In this document: one piece after another, positions 35,790 through 44,786 of the stretch
Layout of the letters: every line of letters starts with the position of its first letter
Numbering within the stretch: the first letter of the stretch is position 1
Notes under the pieces: generated by a model
The model's input: only the letters and a program-made list of their open reading frames with translations
Told to the model about the DNA's origin: nothing
The model's database searches: none
Assembly (NCBI GenBank): GCA_034005525.1
Contig: JAVEUP010000012.1
Coordinates: 12,782 to 76,781 of the forward strand
Direction of reading: 5' to 3'
Length of the DNA: 64,000 nucleotides
DNA from: PWXP01 sp034005525
GTDB lineage: Bacteria > Planctomycetota > Planctomycetia > Pirellulales > Thermoguttaceae
Made by a program: the position numbers and the translations under genes

Positions 35790-36770
35790 TTATTGCATGG
35801 CCTGTCGCACGGCGTCAAGCACCGGCTCCCGCACCGATGGGAGCGTTCCCTCGATAAATGCTCCCGCCGCCTTCTTGTGACCCCCGCCGCCGAACCGGGA
35901 CGCCAGCGCGCTGCAATCCAACTCGCAACGACTGCGAAAGCTGATCTTGAATCCGCCTTGCGGCTGCTCGACCATAATGACCGCCGCTTCCGTACCGCTG
36001 ACGGACAGCAGCAGGTTGATCATATCTTCGCTGTCGGAAGGGATGGCGCCGGCAGCCTGAAAGTCGCTCTGCTCGATCCACGTGTAGATCAGCCGTCCGT
36101 TCAGTTCGGTCGTTGCCTTGGCCAAGGTGCTGCCGGTGAGCTTCAGGCGAGCGAGGGTCTCGTCCTCGTACAGGTCCTTGTACAGGCGGGCGGGATCGGC
36201 CCCCGCGGCCACCAGGCGGCCGGCCAGGTGAAGGGTATCCGCCGAGGTGGAACTGAAGCGGAACCAGCCGGTGTCGGTAGACAGTGCCGCGAACGCCCAT
36301 TGGGCGATCTCCGGCGTCAGGGCCACCCCCAACGCATCGGCGGCCTCGATAACGAGCCTGCCGGTTGCCTCGGCATGCGTGTTCTTGAACAACTCGGCGC
36401 CCAGATCATCGTTGCCGACGTGATGGTCGATCACCAGTTTGCGCATCCGGGTGGTGCGGATCACGTCGCCCATGGCGCCAAGCTGTGCCCACGCCGAGGT
36501 GTCGAGGATAATCAGCACTTCGTACGCTTCCAATTCGGCGGCCTGAACGTCGACGCCCAATTGCCGAAGCCTGCCGCCCGGGTCGATGAACCGGTAGTTC
36601 GGCGGAACGGCAAAGGCGTTGCAGACGACAACCTCCTTGCCGAGCTTCTCCAGTACGGCGGCCAGTGCCAGTTCGCTGCCCAGCGCATCGCAGTCGGGAC
36701 GAATGTGCGAGGTAATGACGAACCGCCGGCTCGCCATGACGATTTCGACGAAGAAAGACCAATCAGGCAT
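35790..36770 (-). CDS. nrnA: DHH/DHHA1 phosphoesterase, NrnA-like
   Basis: The 326-residue protein shows the ordered metal motifs of the DHH family: SHIRPDCDALGSE (D-x-D near 25), LIILDTS, IDHH (about 113) and the DHHA1 substrate loop GGGGHKKAAG. NrnA-type enzymes degrade nano-RNAs and the c-di-AMP intermediate pApA or 3'-phosphoadenosine phosphate. With a diadenylate cyclase in the same window, pApA clearance is plausible. The ATG at 36770 is used. A GTG at 36779 would add three residues. It is 41 bases from the Rieske gene and 57 from RibF, on the same strand. Confidence 0.9.
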   Translation of the reverse strand: MPDWSFFVEIVMASRRFVITSHIRPDCDALGSELALAAVLEKLGKEVVVCNAFAVPPNYRFIDPGGRLRQLGVDVQAAELEAYEVLIILDTSAWAQLGAMGDVIRTTRMRKLVIDHHVGNDDLGAELFKNTHAEATGRLVIEAADALGVALTPEIAQWAFAALSTDTGWFRFSSTSADTLHLAGRLVAAGADPARLYKDLYEDETLARLKLTGSTLAKATTELNGRLIYTWIEQSDFQAAGAIPSDSEDMINLLLSVSGTEAAVIMVEQPQGGFKISFRSRCELDCSALASRFGGGGHKKAAGAFIEGTLPSVREPVLDAVRQAMQ

Positions 36771-36836
36771 GGCATCCACACAAATGGGTTGCGCCGAGAA
36801 CTGGGACCAGCCCCATGAACGGTCACGTTGCGGGGC

Positions 36837-37847
36837 TCAGCCCTGCCCGCAAACCGGCTCGACAACGCGGCGCGTCGCCAGCACGTCCTGCTCCATCTGG
36901 GCAACCAGTTCGGCGGGGGCTGCAAAACGCACAATGTCCCTCAGGCGGGCCAAGAAGTCAACCTGGACCGGCATGCCGTACAGGTCGCCGTCGAAGTCGA
37001 GCAGGAACGCCTCGATTTTCAGAGCGGACTCGCCAAAGGTGGGGTTGGGGCCAACGCTCAGCGCGGTGGGGCGGCTCTCGCCTTCCACGTGAGCCAGGCC
37101 GGCATAGATTCCTTCACGCGGCAGAAGTGTGTCGATGTGCTGAAGATTTGCCGTAGGATATCCCAGTGCTGTTCCGCGGGCCGCGCCACGCCCCACCACG
37201 CCTCGGATTCGGTAGGGCCGCGTCAGCAGCCGATTTGCGGCCCCGACGTCGCCGGATGCGACGAGTTGCCGCACGCGCGAACTCGATACCGGCTCGCCGT
37301 CGATCATTACCGGCTCGACAACGTCCACTTGCATGCCGGCCGCGGCACAAAGCTCCCGCAGCAGGCTGGTGTCGCCCGACCGTCCGCGTCCGAAATGGAA
37401 GTCGTGCCCCTCGACGATGGCACCGGCCGCCAGACCCTCTTGCACAATGCGCGTGAAGAATTCCGGCGCCGAGAGAGCGAGCAGTTCGTGCCCGGTCGGA
37501 TAGGCCACCACGGCGTCGACCCCTAGAGCGGCGAGCATTTCCGCCTTGCGCTCCACCCAGCATAATGGCGTGGGCGCGGCCTCGGGACGAAGGAGTTTGG
37601 CCGGGTGCGGATCGAACGTGAACGCGATCGCCGGCCCACCGATGGCGCGGGCCAGCGTTACCAGCCGCTCGGCCAGGCGGGCATGGCCGCGATGCACGCC
37701 GTCGAAGTTGCCGATCGAGATTGCTCCGCCCCGCAATTCGGCGGGCAGGGCTTCGAGGTCGCGAATCAGATGCACGGCAGTAGGAATGGTACGGTGTTGT
37801 GGTGCGGGACGAAAATCCAAAACGTCGCCGGACGCCGGCCGGGTCAC
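36837..37847 (-). CDS. ribF: bifunctional riboflavin kinase / FAD synthetase
   Basis: The 336-residue protein has the FAD synthetase domain (about 25-195: ISIGNFDGVHRGH nucleotidyltransferase motif near 43-55, FTFDPHP, GHDFHFGRGRSG, SSSRVR) and a riboflavin kinase domain (about 200-325: YRIRGVVGRGAARGTALGYPTANL, GIYAG, EAFLLDFDGDLYG). It converts riboflavin to FMN and FAD in the cytoplasm. The GTG start at 37847 overlaps the TGA of the DUF4912 gene (GTGA). A second GTG near 37775 gives the usual family N-terminus and cannot be excluded. Confidence 0.95.
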   Translation of the reverse strand: MTRPASGDVLDFRPAPQHRTIPTAVHLIRDLEALPAELRGGAISIGNFDGVHRGHARLAERLVTLARAIGGPAIAFTFDPHPAKLLRPEAAPTPLCWVERKAEMLAALGVDAVVAYPTGHELLALSAPEFFTRIVQEGLAAGAIVEGHDFHFGRGRSGDTSLLRELCAAAGMQVDVVEPVMIDGEPVSSSRVRQLVASGDVGAANRLLTRPYRIRGVVGRGAARGTALGYPTANLQHIDTLLPREGIYAGLAHVEGESRPTALSVGPNPTFGESALKIEAFLLDFDGDLYGMPVQVDFLARLRDIVRFAAPAELVAQMEQDVLATRRVVEPVCGQG

Positions 37848-38971
37848 TCGCCCGGCTCGCGAATCACCGGTTCCATTACCTTCGTGTTCCTGTCGACCGC
37901 CAGGACAATCGTCCGTTGCTGGCCACCGTCGGGACTGCTGGCAACGACGGGCAGGACGTGGCGCCGGTCCGGCAGCGAGAACCGGATGGCAAAGGAGCCG
38001 TCGCTGCGCAAATGCACCGGTTCGCCTCGGAGGGTCACGTGGGCATCCGGGGCCGTCTGGCCGTGGACGATCAACTCGGCGTCGATCTGAAGCGGCAGTT
38101 GGAGCATCACTTCTTCGAGCGAAACGGCGGCTCCCGGACCGAAGCGGGTTTCCATGGGGTTGCCCATCGGCCGGTGGAGCTGCTCCTCGAAAACCTCCTT
38201 CAACTCCATGCTGGCATCGGGATCGGCATATCCGCCGCTTAAGGCGAAAATCCGGTCGAAGTCTTTGGCGACCTCCGCCCAGTTCCGGTCGAAGGAGTCG
38301 TTCGCTCCCGCTTGCGGCGTGGTTACCCGGTTGCTCCGGGCGAGTGCCAGGAACCGTTCGCCGGCTCGGTAGCCGATTTCCAACTGGAAACTCTTGGGCG
38401 GCTCTTGAACGTCAATGTACCAGTTATTCACGCCGCCGTGAACTTCAATATCGCGCAGGTGCCGTTTGCCGGCGTTGGTCGTGCCGTCGCGAATGACTTC
38501 ATATACGCGGAGAACCGGCTGCGAAACATGCCAATCGTGGCCGAGAGCCGCCTGGGCACGCTGGATACTCCGGCGCGAAAGCTCCCAGTAGGCGTGCAAC
38601 CAGAACGGGTCGCGCACCATCACCACAAGCCGATCCTTTGCGGCGCCGTTGCTGGCTTCCTCGGCCTTCAGTGCCAGGTCCTTCGATTTGGCAAGCCGCT
38701 CGCGGATCTCCTGCAATCGTTGTTCCACGCGCGCTTTGCGGCGGGCGCTCTTCTCCCGACTGCTCACCTTCGTCGCCTTGGACCGGGAGCTTGCCGTGGC
38801 CGGCTTGTCCGACTTCGACTTGCCGTTGCGGCCCTCCGCCCGCGATTGCTTTAGAAGTGCCTTAATGAGTTCCTCTTTACGCATCGAGTGCCAGCCGGGT
38901 ACTCGCTTTCGCTTGGCCATCGAGGCCAAGTCCTTAGCGGTGCGGGCTTTGAGTTTCGCCGCGGTAATCAC
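37844..38971 (-). CDS. DUF4912 protein with N-terminal Rho_N-like domain
   Basis: The 375-residue protein starts with a GTG supported by GGAGG 8 bases upstream. Residues 1-42 (AKDLASMAKRKRVPGWHSMRKEELIKALLK) form a helical Rho N-terminal/SAP-like domain that can bind nucleic acid. A Lys/Arg/Ser-rich linker with coiled-coil character (about 45-110) follows. The DUF4912 domain (about 115-240: VVMVRDPFWLHAYWELSRR, LRVYEVIRD, NNWYIDV) comes next, and a Pro/Gly-containing tail completes it. DUF4912 function is unknown; a role in RNA or DNA contact is suggested only by the N-terminal domain. Its stop overlaps the ribF start (GTGA). Confidence 0.85.
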   Translation of the reverse strand: MITAAKLKARTAKDLASMAKRKRVPGWHSMRKEELIKALLKQSRAEGRNGKSKSDKPATASSRSKATKVSSREKSARRKARVEQRLQEIRERLAKSKDLALKAEEASNGAAKDRLVVMVRDPFWLHAYWELSRRSIQRAQAALGHDWHVSQPVLRVYEVIRDGTTNAGKRHLRDIEVHGGVNNWYIDVQEPPKSFQLEIGYRAGERFLALARSNRVTTPQAGANDSFDRNWAEVAKDFDRIFALSGGYADPDASMELKEVFEEQLHRPMGNPMETRFGPGAAVSLEEVMLQLPLQIDAELIVHGQTAPDAHVTLRGEPVHLRSDGSFAIRFSLPDRRHVLPVVASSPDGGQQRTIVLAVDRNTKVMEPVIREPGE

Positions 38972-39218
38972 GGAATCTACCTCCGAAAAAGACCTTGCTC
39001 ACCCCAAAGGGCGGAAGGCAGCGGGTGGGCAGTAGGTTGGCGTCGTCCGTGACCCGGTAACGTCTGTTCTGGCGCGCCCTTGGTGCAACGCCAGCGGGTC
39101 TTCTGCGGTGGGGCCACTCTCGCCCGCGAACGAGCGGCGGCGGCAGCGTCGAGGATGTCCATTGCGGGTGGGGCCAAACTTGGCAAGGTGCGCCCCATCG
39201 TCCCTTCCGCTACTCCTG

Positions 39219-39247
39219 ATTATAATCGAACCGTTGCCAAAACACAA
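39219..39247 (-). promoter_or_regulatory. sigma70-like promoter for the DUF4912-ribF-nrnA unit
   Basis: Read on the minus strand: TTGTGT, 17 bases, a perfect TATAAT. The leader to the GTG at 38971 would be about 240 bases, long enough for regulation. No known riboswitch motif (FMN type) was recognised in it. Confidence 0.5.
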
Positions 39248-39340
39248 CAATTGCCCCGCGGTCAAACACAGCAATCGCCCCAGGGGCCGGTACTCCCTAA
39301 GATGTGATATATATACCACTCACAATGAGGGTATCTGATG

Positions 39341-39365
39341 TAAGTGCTATTTATATAAGCACTTA
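39341..39365. promoter_or_regulatory. 8-bp inverted repeat, operator-like
   Basis: TAAGTGCT and AGCACTTA are perfect inverted repeats separated by 9 AT-rich bases, 35 bases before the YfhO-like gene. The position and symmetry suit a dimeric repressor or activator site. It is also possible that it forms a short hairpin in the leader. Confidence 0.4.
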
Positions 39366-39399
39366 GATATCCAGTCGCCCACTCACGTTGGTCCGGCGC

Positions 39400-41889
39400 A
39401 TGAAGAGAGCTGCGGCATTCTGGGCGATTTTCACCACGCTGGCCCTCGCGATTGCCGTGTTTGCTCCGGTGCTCTTCGCCGATCGGACCTTCGGCTTCCG
39501 CGATGGGGCCCACTTCTATCCACCCTTGTGGGGGCTAACAGCCGGCGAGTGGTCGGCCGGTCGCGTTCCGCTCTGGAATCCTTACGAGAACCTCGGCCAG
39601 CCACTTTTCGCGCAGCCGGCGGCGGGCGTTTGCTACCCGGGCCAACTCCTCTTCCTGCTCCCCCTGCCATTGATTTGGGCACAGAAGCTCTACATTGTCG
39701 GGCACGTGCTGCTGGCAGCGGGGGCCGCGTACCGGCTTGCACGATCGTTCCGGGCAAGCGCCACGGCGGCAGGCGTTGCGGCCATGGCCTACGCGTTTTC
39801 CGGCAGTGTACTCATGCAACATACGAACGCCCCGTTTCTTGTGGGCGCGGCCTGGCTGCCGCTGGCCATGCTTTGCGCGGACCAGCTCGCACGAATCGGG
39901 ACAATCCCCGGTGAGCGGTCTCTGCGGCTGGCCGCGTGGTGGAGCGTGGGGCTGGGCGTTGTGCTGGCCCTGATGGTCCTCGGCGGCGATCCGCAGATGG
40001 CCTACAACGTGGGGCTGATCTCCGCGCTGTACGTGATATTGGCACTGGCCGCAGGCGGCCGCGGTCGCGTCGGCGGCAAGAAACCCGGGGAACGCCGGCC
40101 GTCGATTCGCCGGTCCTTGGGCCGTTTTGCGACGGCCTTTCGCCTGTTCGGCGCGGCCGCATTGGCTGCACTCGTCCTCTCCGCCGTCCAAGTGCTGCCG
40201 GCCTGGCAGTTTGCCGCGCGGAGCGATCGTGTTTCGCCGAGCTGGCGCGATCGGCTGACGGCAACGCTTCGGCCGCGGTCGCATCATGAATACGTGTACC
40301 ATTTCAGCGTGGGACCGTGGCGTTTGGCTGAGTTCCTTTGGCCGAATGTCGCCGGGCGACAGTATCCGGTGCATCACCGCTGGCTCGACGCCATTCCCGC
40401 CGAGGGGCGCATCTGGACTCCCACACTGTACATGGGCATGCTGCCGCTGGTGCTCGCCCTGGCCGCCACACGGTTCCGACGCGGCCCGCTGAAGCAACGT
40501 TGGCTCTCCTGGCTGGCCTTGCTGAGCACATTGGCTGCCTTCGGATACTACGGCCTGGGCTGGCTTCTGGCAGAATGCCATTTGGACACCGGGCTTGGCG
40601 GGCCGTTCGGCGGGTTGTATTGGCTGATGACCCTCGTGCTGCCCGGCTACATGCAATTTCGCTATCCAGCGAAGTTGCTGGTCGTTACGGCCTTGGCGAT
40701 GAGCGTGCTCGCCGCGAGGGGGTGGGACCGTGTTCTTGCTGGGCGCGGCCGCAGAACTATGTGGCTGCTGTTCCTGCTTGGGACGATCAGCATCGTTGGG
40801 TTGCTTGGTGCCTATGCCATACGTCCATTCTGGGAAGCGTGGATGGCCGCCGTTCCGGCCGATCAACTGTTCGGGCCGCTCGACGCCTCAGGTGCATGGC
40901 GGGATCTCGCGGCCGGATTCGCGCAAACCGCCTTGCTATGCGCCGTTTTCGGATGGCTGCTGCACGTGCAGGGGAAAGCGGTGCAGGGCAGGGCAGGGCG
41001 GTTCTTTCAGACTGCCTTGCCGAACGTGGCATTGCTGCTGGTGGCTGCCGACTTGGCCTGGTCGAATGCCTGGCTTGTTGCAACGGTGCCCGGCGCGGCG
41101 GCCGCCGCGCAGTCGCGGTTCGGCCGTCGCATTGCCACCGCGTTGCCCGGGGAACCACACTCAGGCTCCCAGGTGAGGCCGCGCATTTGGCGGCACCCGA
41201 TTTGGCTTCCGGATGCGTGGCGGCAAAGCAGTTCCCCCGACCGGCTCGCCGAGGCCATGCGGTTCGATCGCGACACTCTCTGGCCGAACTACAACTTTGA
41301 ACTGCGCATTGCCGTAGCCGAAGTGCATGGCACGATGATGCTGCGCGATTACGCCGAGTTCCTCGCGGCGCGGCGAACCGGAGGCTCTAAGAAGCGGCTG
41401 ACGGTTCTCGATCTTGCTTCGCACGCGGTGCTGCCTCCCGGGACAACACCACCCGGCCAATGGCAAACCGTTGATCGCGTGCCGGGCGCCGTGATGAGGC
41501 GCAACAACCGGCCCTCGCCGCGGGCATGGATCGCCAACCCGGATTCTGCCGGCCGGCCGCGGAACATTGACGGCGAATCGTGCCGAATTGTGGTTTACGA
41601 TCCCCAGCGAGTCGAACTGGAGGCGACGCTGCGCGAACCGGGGCTTGTCGTTCTTGCCGAGCAGTACTATCCCGGATGGCGTTTGGAGGTCCGGAGGGCA
41701 GGGGAGGGGGGGCGCACCGTGCCCATCCGGCGTGCGAACGGCGTGATGCGTGCCGCCGAACTGCCGGCCGGCGAGCACCACCTGACGTTCCGGTTCCGTC
41801 CGCAGATTGTCTACCTAGGCGCTGCCATCAGTGCCGCCGGCTGGCTGGCCCTGGCGGGATGGATTGGATGGGGTTTCTGGAAGCGCTAG
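39400..41889 (+). CDS. YfhO-like integral membrane protein
   Basis: The 829-residue protein has a first helix right after the basic start (KRAAAFWAIFTTLALAIAVF) and about a dozen further hydrophobic segments up to residue 560, then a soluble beta-rich tail (about 580-800) and a last helix near the C-terminus. The motifs FGFRDGAHFYPPL, VPLWNPYENLGQPLFAQP and YPAKLLVVTALA are typical of YfhO-type proteins, which are GT-C fold glycosyltransferase-like and act in glycosylation of cell-wall or exported glycans. The conserved Asp in FRDG may be the catalytic residue. No Shine-Dalgarno is clear; a TTG at 39388 is an alternative start. Confidence 0.82.
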   Translation: MKRAAAFWAIFTTLALAIAVFAPVLFADRTFGFRDGAHFYPPLWGLTAGEWSAGRVPLWNPYENLGQPLFAQPAAGVCYPGQLLFLLPLPLIWAQKLYIVGHVLLAAGAAYRLARSFRASATAAGVAAMAYAFSGSVLMQHTNAPFLVGAAWLPLAMLCADQLARIGTIPGERSLRLAAWWSVGLGVVLALMVLGGDPQMAYNVGLISALYVILALAAGGRGRVGGKKPGERRPSIRRSLGRFATAFRLFGAAALAALVLSAVQVLPAWQFAARSDRVSPSWRDRLTATLRPRSHHEYVYHFSVGPWRLAEFLWPNVAGRQYPVHHRWLDAIPAEGRIWTPTLYMGMLPLVLALAATRFRRGPLKQRWLSWLALLSTLAAFGYYGLGWLLAECHLDTGLGGPFGGLYWLMTLVLPGYMQFRYPAKLLVVTALAMSVLAARGWDRVLAGRGRRTMWLLFLLGTISIVGLLGAYAIRPFWEAWMAAVPADQLFGPLDASGAWRDLAAGFAQTALLCAVFGWLLHVQGKAVQGRAGRFFQTALPNVALLLVAADLAWSNAWLVATVPGAAAAAQSRFGRRIATALPGEPHSGSQVRPRIWRHPIWLPDAWRQSSSPDRLAEAMRFDRDTLWPNYNFELRIAVAEVHGTMMLRDYAEFLAARRTGGSKKRLTVLDLASHAVLPPGTTPPGQWQTVDRVPGAVMRRNNRPSPRAWIANPDSAGRPRNIDGESCRIVVYDPQRVELEATLREPGLVVLAEQYYPGWRLEVRRAGEGGRTVPIRRANGVMRAAELPAGEHHLTFRFRPQIVYLGAAISAAGWLALAGWIGWGFWKR

Positions 41890-42064
41890 GGCCGGCGGAA
41901 ACAGCCTGCCCGGCGAGATTCCCCCCGCTTCTCGACCGCCGGCCGCAACCACCCGGAGACTCAATCAGGGCAAGGTACTTGTCCTGCCCTTTCGATGATC
42001 GATGCGGCTCGCATTCAGACGTTGGGGATTCCCATTTGCTGTTACCTCCGACTGCCAGGCCCTT

Positions 42065-42985
42065 TCAATTGTCCTCGTGCTCAATTGTCACCGGTGTCGC
42101 GTAATACAGCCGCACTGTCGACACCACCGAAATCTGGGCCCGCAGCGGCAGTCCTCCTTCCCGCACATCGGCGTCTTCCAGCAGCCCTTGGTAATAGGTG
42201 TTCTTCGGCCTGACTGCCTGGATGGTCGGCATTCGGTCGCTGGAATAGGGGACGCGGATTGCTTCCGCGTAAGCGTTCTCGAACGAGCCGTACAGCGATC
42301 GCGGATACACGACCCGCGTCGACTCGTGCACGTTCAGCGGGCGCGGCGGTTCATCGAACATCGCGCCCAGCAACAACTCCGCCTTCTCCTTGGCCACCTG
42401 CAGCGCCTCCTTGCGGGCTTCCTTCTTGGTTTGGTCGACGTCGCTGCTCCAGTAGTCGAAGGCAATGATGTCCGACACACCCAGCTTGAACGCCGCCGCA
42501 AGGACCGCCCGCGCCTGCTTCTCGGAGGCCGCCTCCACGTGCACGTTCGACTGCATGCGGAACCCGGCTGGTTTCTCCACCGCCACCGACTTGCCCTCGC
42601 GGGTTTCGACCTCCCACTTGTAGACCGGAAGGATCGAAATGAAGTCCACCACGATCGCATTCTCGTCGATCTTCAATACCGCGAGCGCCTCGAGCAATTC
42701 AGCTTCCCGGTTCTGGGACACGGTCTGGCAGTCGGCCGCTGTCGGCTCTTCGACCAGCAACGCGAGCACGATCCGCAGGGCCGTCGGGTCGAGCCGTTTT
42801 TCCACCTTGCCTTCGATCATGATGAAGTTCTCCACGGCCCGGTGGTCGAGCGTTGCATCGGCGACGGCCGGCAGCGATTCGGCAGAGCGCGCGCCGATGA
42901 ACTGGGCATTCCCGCGGCCCGGGCAGAACAGTGCAGCCGCCGGGAGCACCACCAGCACCATCCACCACATTCTCGCGATTCGCAT
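42065..42985 (-). CDS. secreted SIMPL-domain (DUF541) protein
   Basis: GAGGAG precedes the ATG at 42985, which starts a signal peptide (about 1-28, ARMWWMVLVVLPAAALFC). The 306-residue product shows the repeating alpha/beta organisation of the SIMPL family: NFIMIEGKVEKRLDPTALRIVLALL, EAALAVLKIDENAIVVDFISILP-like helices, and KAELLLGAMFDEP. Family members (Bp26, YggE) form oligomeric channel-like assemblies in the periplasm or outer membrane. The role is unknown. It is preceded by a gap of 144 bases to the PEP-CTERM gene and lies convergent with the YfhO-like gene. Confidence 0.78.
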   Translation of the reverse strand: MRIARMWWMVLVVLPAAALFCPGRGNAQFIGARSAESLPAVADATLDHRAVENFIMIEGKVEKRLDPTALRIVLALLVEEPTAADCQTVSQNREAELLEALAVLKIDENAIVVDFISILPVYKWEVETREGKSVAVEKPAGFRMQSNVHVEAASEKQARAVLAAAFKLGVSDIIAFDYWSSDVDQTKKEARKEALQVAKEKAELLLGAMFDEPPRPLNVHESTRVVYPRSLYGSFENAYAEAIRVPYSSDRMPTIQAVRPKNTYYQGLLEDADVREGGLPLRAQISVVSTVRLYYATPVTIEHEDN

Positions 42986-43129
42986 CTTACCTATCTCCTC
43001 ATTGCAGTGGAAACAAAAAGGGGCCTACGACAGGGAGTTCGATCTTCACATGCCTGTTATGTCTGCCGGGACAGGGTCATTGTCAGGCTTTGCAGACATG
43101 CGGCAAGCTATTTAAGCATCAATCATAGA

Positions 43130-44563
43130 TCACGACCGCCGCCGGCGCCACACCAGCAGCACGCCGGCCAAGGCCGAAAGCAGCAGCAGCGAGCTTCCCG
43201 GCTCGGGGACGGTCAGCAGCAAGCGCGGGGCGATGGTCCCCGGGGCAATCGCTACTGGGTCGTTGATGCGGCGGTCAGAGACGCTCTCCTTGCTGCCAGC
43301 ATAGAAGAGCGTCCCAACCCCGGGTGGCCCGGTGATCATCAGAGTAATCAGCCCGTTGGTATCCGCGGCGACGAACTCTGCGAATCCGGGCACGTCAAGC
43401 GGGATACCCCAGCCATGGCTCGGGTCTTCACTTTGAAAAGTCACATCGCCGAGGAACACGACATCGTCATTGAAGTCGGGACCGTCGAAAGCGATCTCGT
43501 TGTCGGTACGGCCGGGCGCGTTGTTCCAGGTGATGCCCATCTCGTCCCAATTGTCGAGGGAGCCGTCGCGGAGCCCCCAAATGCTCAGTGTCCTTCCGTG
43601 GAGCAGATTGCCCTCACTGAATCGGTAGTCGTAAAGCTGAAGATGGGCTTCAACGGGGGTAGCGTTGAATGCCGAAATGTCGAACTGAAGGTAGCCGACT
43701 TCCTGTTGACCACTCGGCTGATTGCGGAATCGGAAATTGCCGACGGCTCCGTAATTCGAGTTCTTCGCATTCTCGCTGATCCACGTATCGGCCCCGTTGC
43801 CGCTGGCAAAGCCGTCGCCGTTATGGTCGAAAGTGCTAATGATCGTCGTGTTGGTCTCCACGTGAAGCCGCGTGGCGGCGGTGCCGGGGAGAATCGGATC
43901 AGTCGTCCACAGAGAAACCTGACTCGATTCCTTGGACCCCGTTCTAAACAGGGTGGCGCCGGAAGGGCCGACGAACATGAGTGTGAGCTGGTCGTTTGTG
44001 TCTCCGCGAATATGATTGACCAGTCCAGGCACTTCAAAGGGCACGCTCCATGGGGTGGTGCCCGCCCGTGTGAACGTGAACATGCCCAGGAAGCTGGCAT
44101 CGGAGTTGAGGTCGGGACCATCGAAGGCGATAGCGTTATCGGTGCGGCCGGGCGCATTGTTCCAGGTGAGGCTGTTCTCGCCCCAGTCGTCCAATGCCTC
44201 GTTGCCGAGTGCCCAGACTTGGATGCTTTGGCCGTCGAGTTGCCCCAAGCCTCCGAAGCGGTAGTCGTAAACCTGAAGCTTCGCCGATTGGGCTGACGCT
44301 TTGTCAATCGCAGAGAGGTCGAACCGGTAGTAGGGCATCTGGAATCGAAGGCCCGATTCATTCCGCATTTGCACCTCTCCGGCTGCTCCGTAGCTGGAAT
44401 TGCCGGCGTTCTCATCTGCGAACGTATCGGCCCCGGTACCGCTGGCAAACCCGTTGCCGCTATGGTCGTAGGTGCTGATGATTGCAGCGTCGCTATCCGA
44501 TGCGGCGAAGAGGCCCACGAAAACCAGGGCAGCTGAGAACGCGTGTAATCGCGGAATGGTCAT
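43130..44563 (-). CDS. PEP-CTERM protein with two DNRLRE-like domains
   Basis: The 477-residue protein has a signal peptide (about 1-26, cleavage near SDSDA), two beta-sandwich repeats (about 28-230 and 235-440) and a C-terminal sorting signal VPEPGSSLLLLSALAG followed by RRRRS. The two halves share motifs: ISTYDHSGNGFASGTGADTF / ISTFDHNGDGFASGNGADTW and SLTWNNAPGRTDNAIAFDGPD / GITWNNAPGRTDNEIAFDGPD, so an internal duplication is clear. DNRLRE domains are found in secreted or surface proteins. PEP-CTERM proteins are processed by an exosortase and retained at the cell surface. The promoter 85 bases upstream is strong. Confidence 0.85.
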   Translation of the reverse strand: MTIPRLHAFSAALVFVGLFAASDSDAAIISTYDHSGNGFASGTGADTFADENAGNSSYGAAGEVQMRNESGLRFQMPYYRFDLSAIDKASAQSAKLQVYDYRFGGLGQLDGQSIQVWALGNEALDDWGENSLTWNNAPGRTDNAIAFDGPDLNSDASFLGMFTFTRAGTTPWSVPFEVPGLVNHIRGDTNDQLTLMFVGPSGATLFRTGSKESSQVSLWTTDPILPGTAATRLHVETNTTIISTFDHNGDGFASGNGADTWISENAKNSNYGAVGNFRFRNQPSGQQEVGYLQFDISAFNATPVEAHLQLYDYRFSEGNLLHGRTLSIWGLRDGSLDNWDEMGITWNNAPGRTDNEIAFDGPDFNDDVVFLGDVTFQSEDPSHGWGIPLDVPGFAEFVAADTNGLITLMITGPPGVGTLFYAGSKESVSDRRINDPVAIAPGTIAPRLLLTVPEPGSSLLLLSALAGVLLVWRRRRS

Positions 44564-44657
44564 CGTTCTCCCCTGCGGAAATCGGAGTCTTGTGTAGTCA
44601 TGTGGCTTCCTGGTCGATATAGCTCATCTTCTGCACCGTCGCCGTACCAATAATCTG

Positions 44658-44686
44658 ATTATCTTACGGAGAGCGACCAATGTCAA
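44658..44686 (-). promoter_or_regulatory. strong sigma70-like promoter for the DNRLRE PEP-CTERM gene
   Basis: Read on the minus strand: TTGACA, 17 bases, GATAAT. The leader is about 85 bases. A near-palindrome ATAATCAGATTAT overlaps the -10 box and could be a regulator site. Confidence 0.6.
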
Positions 44687-44786
44687 CCATTTTGTCGGGA
44701 TAGCGGGGTCCGCTTACCTCGTGCGACGCTGACATGACGGCCCGTGCCCCTCGTAAGAACCGGTGACGGGACGCCTCTTCTCCCGC

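Larger units (their letters stand above)
38972..39399. other. 428-base divergent intergenic region with an AT-rich end
   Basis: It holds the promoter of the DUF4912-ribF unit (39219-39247) and an AT-rich 39300-39370 block with an inverted repeat. The palindrome GATTATAATC at 39218-39227 contains the -10 box. No gene is apparent. Confidence 0.5.

Noticed and set aside
38972..39218. FMN riboswitch in the long leader before DUF4912-ribF
   Set aside because: The leader is long, but the conserved FMN element boxes (AGGGAYRRRGTGAAATTCC-type order) are not present.
42002..44296. Long open reading frame (764 codons) on the plus strand
   Set aside because: It covers parts of the SIMPL and PEP-CTERM genes in antisense and crosses their intergenic gap without any protein feature.
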